DNA of 64,000 nt from an uncultured Pelagibacteraceae bacterium (lineage in GTDB: Bacteria; Pseudomonadota; Alphaproteobacteria; Pelagibacterales; AG-422-B15). Below, in pieces: positions 1 to 9,283 of this stretch. Within the stretch, counting starts at the first letter, position 1. Each line of letters starts with the position of its first letter. Location: the NCBI GenBank assembly GCA_902524285.1, contig CABZCR010000003.1:29469-93468 (forward strand). The letters run 5' to 3'. The position numbers were made by a program, and so were the translations under genes. Below the pieces are notes generated by a model, which saw nothing but the letters and a program-made list of their open reading frames with translations, ran no database searches and was not told where the DNA came from.

Positions 1-190
1 AAATGCCTTTTGCTAAACAAAGCTGAACCTTTTTTTGATCGATTTCCATCCCGCGACCATCAATATTTTTATACTCTCTCAAATACTCCAACAAAGACCC
101 ATCATTGCACCCAACATCAATAACAGAAGCATTGTTAGGAATTAGCTCAGCAATTACCCCAAAATCTTTGTTCTCGTTTATTAAGCTCAT
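1..190 (-). CDS. metW: Methionine biosynthesis protein MetW, partial (runs off the left edge)
   Basis: Reverse strand from ATG at 190 reads MSLINENKDFGVIAELIPNNASVIDVGCNDGSLLEYLREYKNIDGRGMEIDQKKVQLCLAKG..., a MetW-like SAM-methyltransferase motif I; directly follows metX as in other alphaproteobacteria. Confidence 0.88.
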   Translation of the reverse strand, partial: MSLINENKDFGVIAELIPNNASVIDVGCNDGSLLEYLREYKNIDGRGMEIDQKKVQLCLAKGI

Positions 191-1302
191 AAATTTTCAA
201 ATGTTGAATTAATGAATCCTTTTATCGCCTCAAAAAACTTTGGTTCATCCAATAGGAATGAATCATGACCGTTTTCAGTTTCAATTTCAATAAAACTGAC
301 ATTAAGCCCAAGAGAGTTAAAAACTTTTACAATTTTTTTGTTTTCAGATGTCGGGTATAGCCAATCACTGGTAAATGACACACAAAGAATTTTAGATTGC
401 GTTTTTTTAAAGGCCTCTATTAAGGAGCCATTATTTGCTGAGGAAACATCAAAATAATCCATTGCCCGAGTGATATATAGATAGCTGTTTGCATCAAAGC
501 GATCAACAAAAGTAAATCCTTGATGTCTTAAGTAACTTTCAATTTGAAAATCGGCATCAAAAGAATAATCCAAGCTATTTTTATCTTGGAGATTTCTTCC
601 AAACTTACTTTGTAGAGCTTCTTTAGATAGATATGAAATATGTGCTGCCATTCTAGCTACTGAAAGCCCTTTCATGGGTTTTTTATCAGAATGATAGTAA
701 TTCCCCGATTGCCAGTTTGGATCAGCCATTATGGACTGCCTTGCAAGTTCATTTAATGCAATGTTTTGAGCCGAATGGTTTGTTGCAGTTGCAATAGGAA
801 CTGCTGAATGTACCATTTCAGGAAACTTTGAAAGCCATTCGAGTACCAACATGCCCCCCATCGATCCGCCAGTAACACAGAATATTTTTTCAATTCCCAA
901 ATAATCAATTAATAATTTTTGAGCTCTGACCATATCTGCAATTGTAATTACAGGAAAATCAGTCGCGAATTCTTTACCGTTTTCAGGATTTATTTCTTTT
1001 GGACCCGTTGATCCCATGCACCCACCAATAACATTAGGGCAAATGACAAAGAACTTGTTCGTATCAATTGGTTTATCGGGCCCTACAACCATCGACCACC
1101 AGCCATGTTTTTTTGTAATGGGATGATCACTTGCCACATATTGATCGCCAGTCAAGGCATGACAAACTAAGATTGAATTATTTTTTTTATCGTTAAGTTT
1201 GCCATATGTGGTATATGCAGTTTTAAATTTAGATAAACTTCCACCTCCATCCAAATTTAATGGCTCATTTTCTGCTAAAGTAACAATTTTATTTTCACTC
1301 AT
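187..1302 (-). CDS. metX: Homoserine O-acetyltransferase (alpha/beta hydrolase)
   Basis: GGSMGGM nucleophile elbow, NHSAQNIALNE and C-terminal GHDSFLLD motifs; followed by metW. Confidence 0.95.
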   Translation of the reverse strand: MSENKIVTLAENEPLNLDGGGSLSKFKTAYTTYGKLNDKKNNSILVCHALTGDQYVASDHPITKKHGWWSMVVGPDKPIDTNKFFVICPNVIGGCMGSTGPKEINPENGKEFATDFPVITIADMVRAQKLLIDYLGIEKIFCVTGGSMGGMLVLEWLSKFPEMVHSAVPIATATNHSAQNIALNELARQSIMADPNWQSGNYYHSDKKPMKGLSVARMAAHISYLSKEALQSKFGRNLQDKNSLDYSFDADFQIESYLRHQGFTFVDRFDANSYLYITRAMDYFDVSSANNGSLIEAFKKTQSKILCVSFTSDWLYPTSENKKIVKVFNSLGLNVSFIEIETENGHDSFLLDEPKFFEAIKGFINSTFENL

Positions 1303-1311
1303 AATTTATTC

Positions 1312-1348
1312 CAAAAAAAAACCGCCCAACAACTAAGTTTGGCGGTTT
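1312..1348 (-). terminator. Rho-independent terminator between riboswitch and metX
   Basis: Reverse strand AACCGCC-AAACTTAGTTGTTG-GGCGGTT followed by a T-run, located between the aptamer and the metX start codon. Confidence 0.85.
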
Positions 1349-1353
1349 CAACT

Positions 1354-1410
1354 ACCTCTTTAGCTGCATTTTTATTGCGCCCGCAAGCTGTGCTCAAATC
1401 GGCGCAATTC
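1354..1410 (-). ncRNA. SAM-II (SAM-alpha)-type riboswitch aptamer upstream of metX
   Basis: Reverse strand GAATTGCGCCGATTTGAGCACAGCTTGCGGGCGCAATAAAAATGCAGCTAAAGAGGT: P1 TTGCGC/GCGCAA, CGAUUU, CUUGC and GCUAAAGAGG conserved blocks, in the 5' leader of metX. Confidence 0.85.
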
Positions 1411-1414
1411 ATGT

Positions 1415-1441
1415 ATTATATATTCAATAGGATATTGTCAA
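1415..1441 (-). promoter_or_regulatory. Putative sigma70-type promoter for riboswitch-metX-metW
   Basis: Reverse strand TTGACA - 15 nt - TATAAT (or TAATAC at 17 nt spacing) immediately upstream of the aptamer. Confidence 0.6.
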
Positions 1442-1515
1442 ATTAGAAGATTTATTTATTTCAAAGATTTTCTTTCAAATTTAGCGATATTCACCTATTT
1501 ATAGCCAATTAAAAT

Positions 1516-2580
1516 ATGAAAAAACTTAAAAATATAAAGCTTTACGAAGGAGGCATTTCATCAATTCCTGGCAAAAAGCAAGTTATTAAGGTGTCCTCTA
1601 ATGAGTCGCCATTTGGTCCGAGCTTGCGAGTGCAAAAGGCGATATCAACGGCCAAGTCAAAAACTCACAAATATCCTGACGGAAATAGTCTGGAATTAAA
1701 AAATGCCTTATCAAAAAAAACCAAATTAAATATCAACAACCTCTTCGTTGGAAATGGATCAGACGAGATACTAGGCCTGGCTTGTCAACTTTTTCTAAAT
1801 AAAGGAGACGAAGTTATTATTCCTAAACACAGTTTTTTAATGTTTGAAATTTACTCCAAAATTAGTGGGGGCGTTGTTAAACGTTCGTCAACAAAGAATT
1901 TACGTTTTGATGTAAAAAGTATTTTGAATAAAATCACAAAAAAAACTAAAATTATATTTATTGCTCAGCCCAATAATCCAACAGGATTTTATCTATCCAA
2001 AAAAGAGTTAAGATTGCTTATCTCACGTGTCCCTAAGAAGATATTTATAATTATTGATTCAGCTTATGCAGAATATGTAACTGATAAAGATTATTCTAAT
2101 GGCATTAACTTTGCCAAAAAATATAAAAATATCATTGTCACTAGAACTTTCTCAAAAATTTATGGTCTGGCGTCCTTAAGATTGGGTTGGTGCTACGCTC
2201 ATACAGATATAATAAAATTAATGAATAAAGTGAGAGGGCCATTTAATGTAAATCAAATTGCCCAACTTGCTGGCATTGAGGCATTAAAAGATAAAAAATA
2301 TGAAAAAAATGCAATAAACCATAACAAATTTTGGCTAAAAAAAATGAATAGTGAACTAAGTAGATTGCCAGTACTTGTTTATGATAGTAGAGCAAATTTT
2401 CTACTCATTAATGTAGGCAAATCTGTAAAAAAACTAAATCAGTATTTATTGTCAAAATCAATTATTGTAAGGTTAATGGATAAGTATAATCTTCCAGATT
2501 GCATTAGGTTATCTATTGGTAAATCTACAGAAAATAGAAAAGTCCTTAAAGCTATGAAAGAGTTTTATAATGCCAAGTAA
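1516..2580 (+). CDS. hisC: Histidinol-phosphate aminotransferase
   Basis: PLP class I/II aminotransferase: SSNESPFGPS, PNNPTG, RTFSKIYGLASLRLGW. Confidence 0.9.
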   Translation: MKKLKNIKLYEGGISSIPGKKQVIKVSSNESPFGPSLRVQKAISTAKSKTHKYPDGNSLELKNALSKKTKLNINNLFVGNGSDEILGLACQLFLNKGDEVIIPKHSFLMFEIYSKISGGVVKRSSTKNLRFDVKSILNKITKKTKIIFIAQPNNPTGFYLSKKELRLLISRVPKKIFIIIDSAYAEYVTDKDYSNGINFAKKYKNIIVTRTFSKIYGLASLRLGWCYAHTDIIKLMNKVRGPFNVNQIAQLAGIEALKDKKYEKNAINHNKFWLKKMNSELSRLPVLVYDSRANFLLINVGKSVKKLNQYLLSKSIIVRLMDKYNLPDCIRLSIGKSTENRKVLKAMKEFYNAK

Positions 2581-3496
2581 GAAGAGACCATTTAAAAAAA
2601 TTAGTATAATTGGTTTGGGTTTAATAGGTTCTTCTATTGCCTTGGCTATAAAAAAGAAAAAACTAGCAGAAATTACCTCTGGTTACTCCAGGTCTTTAAA
2701 AACAAGAACTATCGCGAAAAAACTTAAATTAACAAGTGAAATAAAAAATAATATATCCGACTGTGTAAAGAATTCAGATTTGGTTATTATTTGTACTCAC
2801 TTAAGCAGTTACAAAAGTATTTTTAAAAAGATATCACCACATCTTACTAAAGATGCTATTGTAACAGATGTCGGATCTGCGAAAGAGTCTTCAATTTCAG
2901 AAGTTGAGAGTTTAATTAAAAAAAAGATAAATTTTGTACCTGCCCATCCTATTGCTGGTACTGAAAAAAGCGGACCAAAAGCTGGCTTTGCTGAACTATT
3001 CGAAGAAAGATGGTGCATAATTACACCTTTAAAAGGCAATAAAATCAGAGACATAAATAAAGTAAAAACTTTTTGGAAAAAATTGGGAAGCAAAGTAGAA
3101 ATTATGACTCCTTCTAGACATGACAAAGTAATGGCAGTGACTTCTCATTTGCCCCATCTAATTGCTTATAATATGGTCCATACAGCAGCTGATTTAGAAA
3201 ACTTTACAAAATCAGATATTGTGAAGTTTAGCGCGAGTGGATTTAGAGATTTCACAAGAATTGCTTCCTCAGATCCTACTATGTGGAGAGATGTAATTTT
3301 GGCAAACAGAGAAGCTGTATTAGAAATGATTGGTAGATTTTCTGAAGACCTGAGTGCTATACAAAAATCAATACGGTGGGAAGACGGAGATAGTTTGCAT
3401 AAGTTATTTTCAAAAACAAGAGTTGTGCGTGAGAAAATAATTAAAGCAGGTCAAGACACTTCTGATGCCGATTTTGGTAGATCAAAAAGAAAATAA
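2570..3496 (+). CDS. tyrA: Prephenate/arogenate dehydrogenase family protein
   Basis: N-terminal Rossmann IIGLGLIGSSIA, HPIAGTEKSGP, TSHLPHLIAY motifs; overlaps hisC. Confidence 0.9.
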   Translation: MPSKKRPFKKISIIGLGLIGSSIALAIKKKKLAEITSGYSRSLKTRTIAKKLKLTSEIKNNISDCVKNSDLVIICTHLSSYKSIFKKISPHLTKDAIVTDVGSAKESSISEVESLIKKKINFVPAHPIAGTEKSGPKAGFAELFEERWCIITPLKGNKIRDINKVKTFWKKLGSKVEIMTPSRHDKVMAVTSHLPHLIAYNMVHTAADLENFTKSDIVKFSASGFRDFTRIASSDPTMWRDVILANREAVLEMIGRFSEDLSAIQKSIRWEDGDSLHKLFSKTRVVREKIIKAGQDTSDADFGRSKRK

Positions 3497-4216
3497 TTCC
3501 TTTAAATCGATCAAAGGGATGAAAAGCACAGAAATAATTCCATTTTTAATTACCAAAGGTGTACTAAACAAATTATCATTGTTTTCAACATTTGATACGT
3601 CTAGTTGAATATTGCCATTTAAATTTGTACTTAAATCAGAAATTTCTCCCTCTAGCAAAATTCTTGTTTCGTTTTTAAATGAGTCTAAAACATTTGATGC
3701 AACGGCTGTAAAAAAAACGCGATAGCTATTCTCATTAACTTTATTCATTTTAAAAATAATTTTTCTTATATTCTCTATATTGTAATCACCTATGTTCAGA
3801 CTCATATCATTTGAAATTGAATAAATCTCATTAATTTGTCCTTTATCCATCGTTAATCTGAACTGAATATCATTCAAAAAAAAATTTAAAGAGTCATCTT
3901 CATTAAAAGAACTATTTATTTTATCCGTTCTCACCATTAGTTTACTTATATCGAAAGGATTCATATCAATTTTTATATTTCCTATTTCTATATTAGATAG
4001 GCTATCTGATCTGTTGAGATTAGGATTTACAATCAAACCTGATAATCTGTAAGGATACCCCGTCACCCTAAAGTCGTTATACTCAATGTTGTATTTTTCA
4101 AGGTTACTTGATAATTGGGATTTCAACTGAAAAGAAATAAACATCCAATAAATTGAATAAAAGACTAAAATAGCCAATACCAAAGCGATTATTCTATTAA
4201 ATGAAAATATCTTCAT
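3482..4216 (-). CDS. DUF2125-like membrane-anchored/periplasmic protein
   Basis: N-terminal TM, LEKYNIEYNDFRVTGYPYRLSG motif and position next to tyrA in alphaproteobacteria. Confidence 0.5.
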   Translation of the reverse strand: MKIFSFNRIIALVLAILVFYSIYWMFISFQLKSQLSSNLEKYNIEYNDFRVTGYPYRLSGLIVNPNLNRSDSLSNIEIGNIKIDMNPFDISKLMVRTDKINSSFNEDDSLNFFLNDIQFRLTMDKGQINEIYSISNDMSLNIGDYNIENIRKIIFKMNKVNENSYRVFFTAVASNVLDSFKNETRILLEGEISDLSTNLNGNIQLDVSNVENNDNLFSTPLVIKNGIISVLFIPLIDLKELFSF

Positions 4217-4947
4217 TTTGGATATTTAATCTTGGCCTCTTCAAGCAGTTTATCAGACTGATTTTCAATAGAATTATATAATTTTTCTTTAAATTCAGTT
4301 TTATCTAGTCCTGGTTCAATTGGTTTTAAAAATTCAATTACCATTTTGCCAGGATAACGAAGAAATCGTCTCCTTGACCAAAAGTAACCACAATTAATTG
4401 CAACTGGTAGACAAGGAATTTTGAGACCATCGTACAAAGCTGTAACGCCATACTTATATGGGCGACGTTCACCAATTGGTGTTCTGGTTCCTTCAGGAAA
4501 AATTAATAAAGGACGGGGATCATTGTCCATACTTCTTTTTGCAGAATTCACCATTGCCTGAATATTTGTTTCCCCTTTTCTTCTATCGACATATATGAAA
4601 TTGGCTTTCTTAAAACAAAGTCCAACAATTGGTATAAATAATAATTGTTTCTTTGCAATTATTGACGGTGTTTCAATCGCTTCATTAAGAAAAATAGCTT
4701 CTGCAAGAGATTGATGTTTAGCAGCTATGAGATATTTTCGAGTGCTTGGAATGTTTTCTAACCCACGGTACTCAACTTCTAGATTTGCAAATAGCTTAAG
4801 GCTTAATTTTGTATGTGTTGATTGAAAACGTATGATGCCAAGCATATGTATTTTAGGTAAGAAAAAAAGTATAGGCGCAAAAAAAATACAAATTAATAAT
4901 ACAATATAAAATGCTAAATTTGCTAAAAGAGATCTTACATAAATCAT
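4213..4947 (-). CDS. plsC: 1-acyl-sn-glycerol-3-phosphate acyltransferase
   Basis: AAKHQSLAEA (HX4-like) and FPEGTRT motifs, N-terminal hydrophobic segment. Confidence 0.88.
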   Translation of the reverse strand: MIYVRSLLANLAFYIVLLICIFFAPILFFLPKIHMLGIIRFQSTHTKLSLKLFANLEVEYRGLENIPSTRKYLIAAKHQSLAEAIFLNEAIETPSIIAKKQLLFIPIVGLCFKKANFIYVDRRKGETNIQAMVNSAKRSMDNDPRPLLIFPEGTRTPIGERRPYKYGVTALYDGLKIPCLPVAINCGYFWSRRRFLRYPGKMVIEFLKPIEPGLDKTEFKEKLYNSIENQSDKLLEEAKIKYPK

Positions 4948-4950
4948 AAT

Positions 4951-5529
4951 TTAAAGCCCTATACTCAAACTTATTTTTGTCCTTAAATATTTTATATACT
5001 CTACAATTAATTTCTTCATACGAATATTTATTTTTTGATTGTCATATTTTACACCATAATAGAAAGTTTCTTTATCTAATAAAAGTCGATTTACCTCAAG
5101 TTTAACTCTTGGTAGATGGTAATCAGATGTTATTAACAAAATATTTTTAATATTATTATTCTTTTTCCAAAAAAAAATTTCTCTAACATTTTCGAAGGTA
5201 TTTGTTGAAATGCTCTCAAGTTCAACACAACAATTAAACAGCTGATTGAATTTTGGAAATTCTTTTTTTATTTCCTCAATAGAAATTTCTTTATTAACTC
5301 CTGATATTAAAAGTTTGGACCCAATCTCATTATTAAGTATTTTAAGTCCCTCTAATATTCTAAATTTATCACCAGTTAGTACGACTATTCCTTCAATTTC
5401 TTTTTCATTGAGGTCTGTATTTTTATAGCTTTGAATGTTGAAGAGAAAGAAATTAAATTGTAAGAGTACGATAATTACAAATAAAAGTAGAGAAAAATGA
5501 ATGTAATGTGATTTTAATTCATTAATCAT
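4951..5529 (-). CDS. YdcF/SanA-like DUF218 family protein
   Basis: IVVLTGDKFRILEGLKIL...LLISG...LLITSDYHLPRVKLEVNRL pattern; N-terminal TM. Confidence 0.7.
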   Translation of the reverse strand: MINELKSHYIHFSLLLFVIIVLLQFNFFLFNIQSYKNTDLNEKEIEGIVVLTGDKFRILEGLKILNNEIGSKLLISGVNKEISIEEIKKEFPKFNQLFNCCVELESISTNTFENVREIFFWKKNNNIKNILLITSDYHLPRVKLEVNRLLLDKETFYYGVKYDNQKINIRMKKLIVEYIKYLRTKISLSIGL

Positions 5530-5589
5530 TTTAAATAAGTTACACTATTTTACTGCTAATAATTACAATTAATAAAATTAAGTAAGACT

Positions 5590-5979
5590 ATGATAATATC
5601 CTGTCCATCGTGTTCGGCAAAGTATCTAGTAAATATAGAGGATATTGGCTTTGGCAGACAGGTTAAATGTACAAGATGTAACCATTCTTGGTTTCATGAA
5701 AATAAGAATTATGAAAATGATAAAAAGTTACAAATAGAGGAAATTGTTAATAGTTACGCAGAACGGGATCATTCAAAGGATCAGAATTTACCAGTTGTTT
5801 ATGAAAAAAACAAAACAAGTATTCCTCTCCCATTTCTACTTTTATTGACCCCAGTAATTTTCATATCAATCGATGCGGTTATACAAAACTCAGATGTAAA
5901 TGCTTTTGAATTGAGCAGGTCAATTAACAGTTATATTGATTATATATTAAAACAAATAAGAAGCTTCTTTTCTTATTAA
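5590..5979 (+). CDS. MJ0042-type zinc-ribbon domain membrane protein
   Basis: MIISCPSCSAKYLVNIEDIGFGRQVKCTRCNHSWF zinc ribbon plus a TM segment. Confidence 0.8.
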   Translation: MIISCPSCSAKYLVNIEDIGFGRQVKCTRCNHSWFHENKNYENDKKLQIEEIVNSYAERDHSKDQNLPVVYEKNKTSIPLPFLLLLTPVIFISIDAVIQNSDVNAFELSRSINSYIDYILKQIRSFFSY

Positions 5980-7208
5980 ATTTCATTTTTAATAAAGTCT
6001 TCGTATGACTGAGTTTTTCTAATTATTCTTATTTGAGATCCATCTACCATGAGCTCTTCAATAAGTGGTCGAGCATTATAGTTTGAACTCATCGTTGAAC
6101 CATATGCCCCAACATCTTTTAATATGACGTATTGACCACTCTTTACTTTATTAAATTTTTGAATATTAAGAAATACGTCAGAACTCTCACATATTGGACC
6201 AACTATATCTGTATTTATTTCATCATATTCACTTGTCCTGACATCTGGCATTATTTCGTGATGAGCATCGTATAATGCAGGCCTCATCATATCGTTCATA
6301 CCTGCGTCGATAATGACAAATTTTTTTCCAGTTATATTCTTTGTATAAAGTACTTTTGATACTAATATTCCTGCATTTGCAGCTATAAGCCTACCTGGTT
6401 CAAAGATAAATTTAAGATTTTCTGTATCAAAATATTTTACGATTAAGTTTTTATAGTCTTCAAAAGTAAAATTTCTTTTTTCAGGACTAATTCCCCCACC
6501 AACATCAACGGTATTTATTTTTTTTGTTTCACTATTTATTTTAGCAACTAATTCACCAATAATTTCAAATGTTCTTTGAAATGGTGTTAGGTCTTTAATA
6601 TTGCTACCTATATGAAAAGCTATAGATGAAATCTCTAAATTTAGATAATTTTGTCGATTCTGAAAAATTTCGTAAGTTTGTTCTATACTGATTCCAAATT
6701 TATCCTCGAGACTGCCTGTGCTAATTTTTTTGTGCGTTTCTGATTGTATATCTGGATTAATCCTAATTCCTACTTTCTGAATTTTTCCCGACACAGAAGC
6801 TATTCGATTTATATGATCAAGTTCATCGAGTGATTCTGCATTGATTTGTAAACAATTATTACTGATCGCAAATTGAATATCGCTAGCAGTTTTGCCAATG
6901 CCTGAAAAAACTATTTTATTTGGTTTCATCCCTGCTTGTAATGCTTTTCTCATTTCCCACTCAGAAACAACATCTCCTCCCGCTTCGAGTTCGGTTAGAG
7001 TTTTTAGTATTGTTAGATTTGAATTTGATTTGAGAGAAAAACACACTGTTGCATCAAGTGAATTAAGTGAATCTGAAAACTCTCTAAAATTATTTGTGAG
7101 AGTTTGTTTGCTATAACAGTAGAATGGTGTAGCTCTACCTTCAGCAATTTCTCTTATTGAGATATCCTCAAATTTAAGGATATCATTTTCATATTTTAGA
7201 AAGGACAT
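5976..7208 (-). CDS. lysA: Diaminopimelate decarboxylase
   Basis: PFYCYSKQTL, SLKSNSNLTIL, VDVGGGI, EPGRLIAANAG, GAYGSTMSSNYNARP motifs. Confidence 0.95.
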   Translation of the reverse strand: MSFLKYENDILKFEDISIREIAEGRATPFYCYSKQTLTNNFREFSDSLNSLDATVCFSLKSNSNLTILKTLTELEAGGDVVSEWEMRKALQAGMKPNKIVFSGIGKTASDIQFAISNNCLQINAESLDELDHINRIASVSGKIQKVGIRINPDIQSETHKKISTGSLEDKFGISIEQTYEIFQNRQNYLNLEISSIAFHIGSNIKDLTPFQRTFEIIGELVAKINSETKKINTVDVGGGISPEKRNFTFEDYKNLIVKYFDTENLKFIFEPGRLIAANAGILVSKVLYTKNITGKKFVIIDAGMNDMMRPALYDAHHEIMPDVRTSEYDEINTDIVGPICESSDVFLNIQKFNKVKSGQYVILKDVGAYGSTMSSNYNARPLIEELMVDGSQIRIIRKTQSYEDFIKNEI

Positions 7209-7210
7209 TT

Positions 7211-7333
7211 TTAAGCCTTATAGATCTCTATTTTATAATTGCTTTTTGATTCTGTTGGGGGAAATTCAAGAGAGCCTTTTTTCCCACAACCAAGAATACA
7301 TAAGAAAATAATCAAAATACTAATATTTTTCAT
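7211..7333 (-). CDS. lptM: Small LptM-type (YifL-like) lipoprotein, 40 aa; not in the ORF track
   Basis: Reverse strand translation MKNISILIIFLCILGCGKKGSLEFPPTESKSNYKIEIYKA*: lipobox LGC followed by GKKG.L..P, lying between argH and lysA as in many proteobacteria. Confidence 0.8.
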   Translation of the reverse strand: MKNISILIIFLCILGCGKKGSLEFPPTESKSNYKIEIYKA

Positions 7334-8717
7334 TACTTAATTCTTTCCTAGCTTGACTAATCATTTTTCTTATCTCAGTTATTGCTGTTCCGCCATAGCT
7401 TTTTTTATTGTTAATACTATTTTTCAAATCTAAAAATCCATATACAGATTTGTCTATATTTTTATCAAATTTTTTATAATCCTTCATCGATATCTTATTT
7501 AAACTTATTTTCTTTTTTTCTGCAAAGTTGACAATTTTAGCGGTTAAATTGTGCGCACTTCTAAAAGAATAACCAAGATTTATAACTAGCCAATCTGCTA
7601 AATCAGTTGCATTGGCAAAAGATGATTTAAGCTTTTTCTCGATGTTTGATTTTTCAATTTTAATTGTAGAGATTATTTCGATCATACAATCGAGACAAAG
7701 ATGAATGTTTTTACTTGTTGAGGTTACAAGCGCCTTATCTTCCTGAAGGTCTTTGCTGTAAGTTAGTGGAAGAGATTTAAGCAAGTTAAGCATAGATGAT
7801 AGATTTCCTGAAATTATCGAAGATTTTGCTCTAATTAATTCAGCGCCATCAGGATTTTTTTTCTGAGGCATAATTGAAGAACTCGACATTAATTGGTCTC
7901 CGATTTTAAAGAAACCCACTAAATCGGAATTATAAAGAGTAATTTCCTCGGCTAACCTTGATAAGTGAACAGCCATTAAGGATGAACTAGATAAAAAATC
8001 TACCACAAAATCTCGATCAGAAACTGTATCCAATGAATTTTTTGTAGGTTTTTTAAAGTCAAGCATTTTTGTTGTTTTGTTTCTATTAATTGGAAAATTA
8101 GTTCCCGCTAAGGCTCCTGCACCAAGCGGATTTTCGTTCATTCTTCTAAAAGAGTCGCTGAATCGATTCGTATCCCTATTAAACATTTCAAAGTACGCCA
8201 TAAAAAAATGTCCAACTGATATTGGCTGCGCAGTTTGCAGGTGAGTAAGGCCTGGAAACGTAATCAAAATATTTTTACTTGCAACCTGTAGTAACGCAGA
8301 TTTCAGTTTTTTTAATTTTTTTGAAATCAGTATATTATCTTTTTTCATCCACAATTTTAAATCTGTTACAACTTGATCATTTCTAGATCTACCAGTATGT
8401 AACCTTTCAGCGGCATCACCAATAAGCTCTTCTAGTCTACTCTCAATATTCATGTGGATATCTTCAAGATTATCATCAAATATAAATTTATTATTTTTAA
8501 TTTCAGTCCTAATTTTTTTTAATCCGGAAATAATTTTTTTTGAGTCTTTATTAGAAATTATTTTTTGAGACGAGAGCATTGTAGCGTGTGCAATCGATGC
8601 TTCAATATCCTCTTCAAATAAAAATTTGTCATTTTCTAAAGACGAATTAATATTTATAAAAGACTCACTCGATTTTTTATTAAATCTATCTCTTAACTTA
8701 TTTTTTTTAATGGACAT
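7320..8717 (-). CDS. argH: Argininosuccinate lyase
   Basis: HTGRSRNDQVVTDLKLW, THLQTAQPI, SSSIMPQKKNPDGAE signature. Confidence 0.96.
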   Translation of the reverse strand: MSIKKNKLRDRFNKKSSESFININSSLENDKFLFEEDIEASIAHATMLSSQKIISNKDSKKIISGLKKIRTEIKNNKFIFDDNLEDIHMNIESRLEELIGDAAERLHTGRSRNDQVVTDLKLWMKKDNILISKKLKKLKSALLQVASKNILITFPGLTHLQTAQPISVGHFFMAYFEMFNRDTNRFSDSFRRMNENPLGAGALAGTNFPINRNKTTKMLDFKKPTKNSLDTVSDRDFVVDFLSSSSLMAVHLSRLAEEITLYNSDLVGFFKIGDQLMSSSSIMPQKKNPDGAELIRAKSSIISGNLSSMLNLLKSLPLTYSKDLQEDKALVTSTSKNIHLCLDCMIEIISTIKIEKSNIEKKLKSSFANATDLADWLVINLGYSFRSAHNLTAKIVNFAEKKKISLNKISMKDYKKFDKNIDKSVYGFLDLKNSINNKKSYGGTAITEIRKMISQARKELSNEKY

Positions 8718-8745
8718 TTTACTAAAACTATTTATTTCTCAAATA

Positions 8746-9279
8746 ATGATGATTTCTTTATGCAGTAGATTTATAATTTTGATGGTATATGCCACAATCC
8801 TTATCTTTTGCAACAGTTTATATCCTTCAAATTCACACGCGAATGAGTTGATAATAGAAAAAAAACAAGGTTTTTTGAGTAAATTCGAAGATATCAATAG
8901 CAATGATGTCACTTTAAATGATTTTAATGGCAAGTTGCTTTTAATTAATCTCTGGGCAACATGGTGTGAACCTTGCAAAGAAGAAATGCCATCACTCGAT
9001 AGATTGCAACAAAAATATGATAAACAAGATTTTCAGATACTTGCAATAAGCGTTGATCGTGGGCCGAAGAAAAAGTCAGTAAATTTTTTTAATGAATACG
9101 AAATCCAAAATATAGATTTATTCTTTGACGATAAAAATAATATACCACGAGAAGTAAGAGCAGCAGGACTGCCATTTTCATTTTTTATTGATCAAGAGGG
9201 AAATCAAATAGCAAAGTTTATTGGTCCAACTGAATGGGACAGTAACTACTTTCAAGATTATATTGATAGTAATTTATAA
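8746..9279 (+). CDS. TlpA/ResA-like thioredoxin-fold protein
   Basis: Signal/TM then LLINLWATWCEPCKEEMPSLDRL (CxxC). The ORF-track start at 8626 lies inside argH; ATG 8710 or 8746 is more plausible. Confidence 0.85.
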   Translation: MMISLCSRFIILMVYATILIFCNSLYPSNSHANELIIEKKQGFLSKFEDINSNDVTLNDFNGKLLLINLWATWCEPCKEEMPSLDRLQQKYDKQDFQILAISVDRGPKKKSVNFFNEYEIQNIDLFFDDKNNIPREVRAAGLPFSFFIDQEGNQIAKFIGPTEWDSNYFQDYIDSNL

Positions 9280-9283
9280 ATAA

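Noticed and set aside
2809-3126. 105-aa ORF antisense to tyrA
   Set aside because: Fully inside a confident tyrA reading frame; no family motif. The same reasoning applies to the other short antisense ORFs in lysA, ccr, ecm, cobT, secA, ispG and others.
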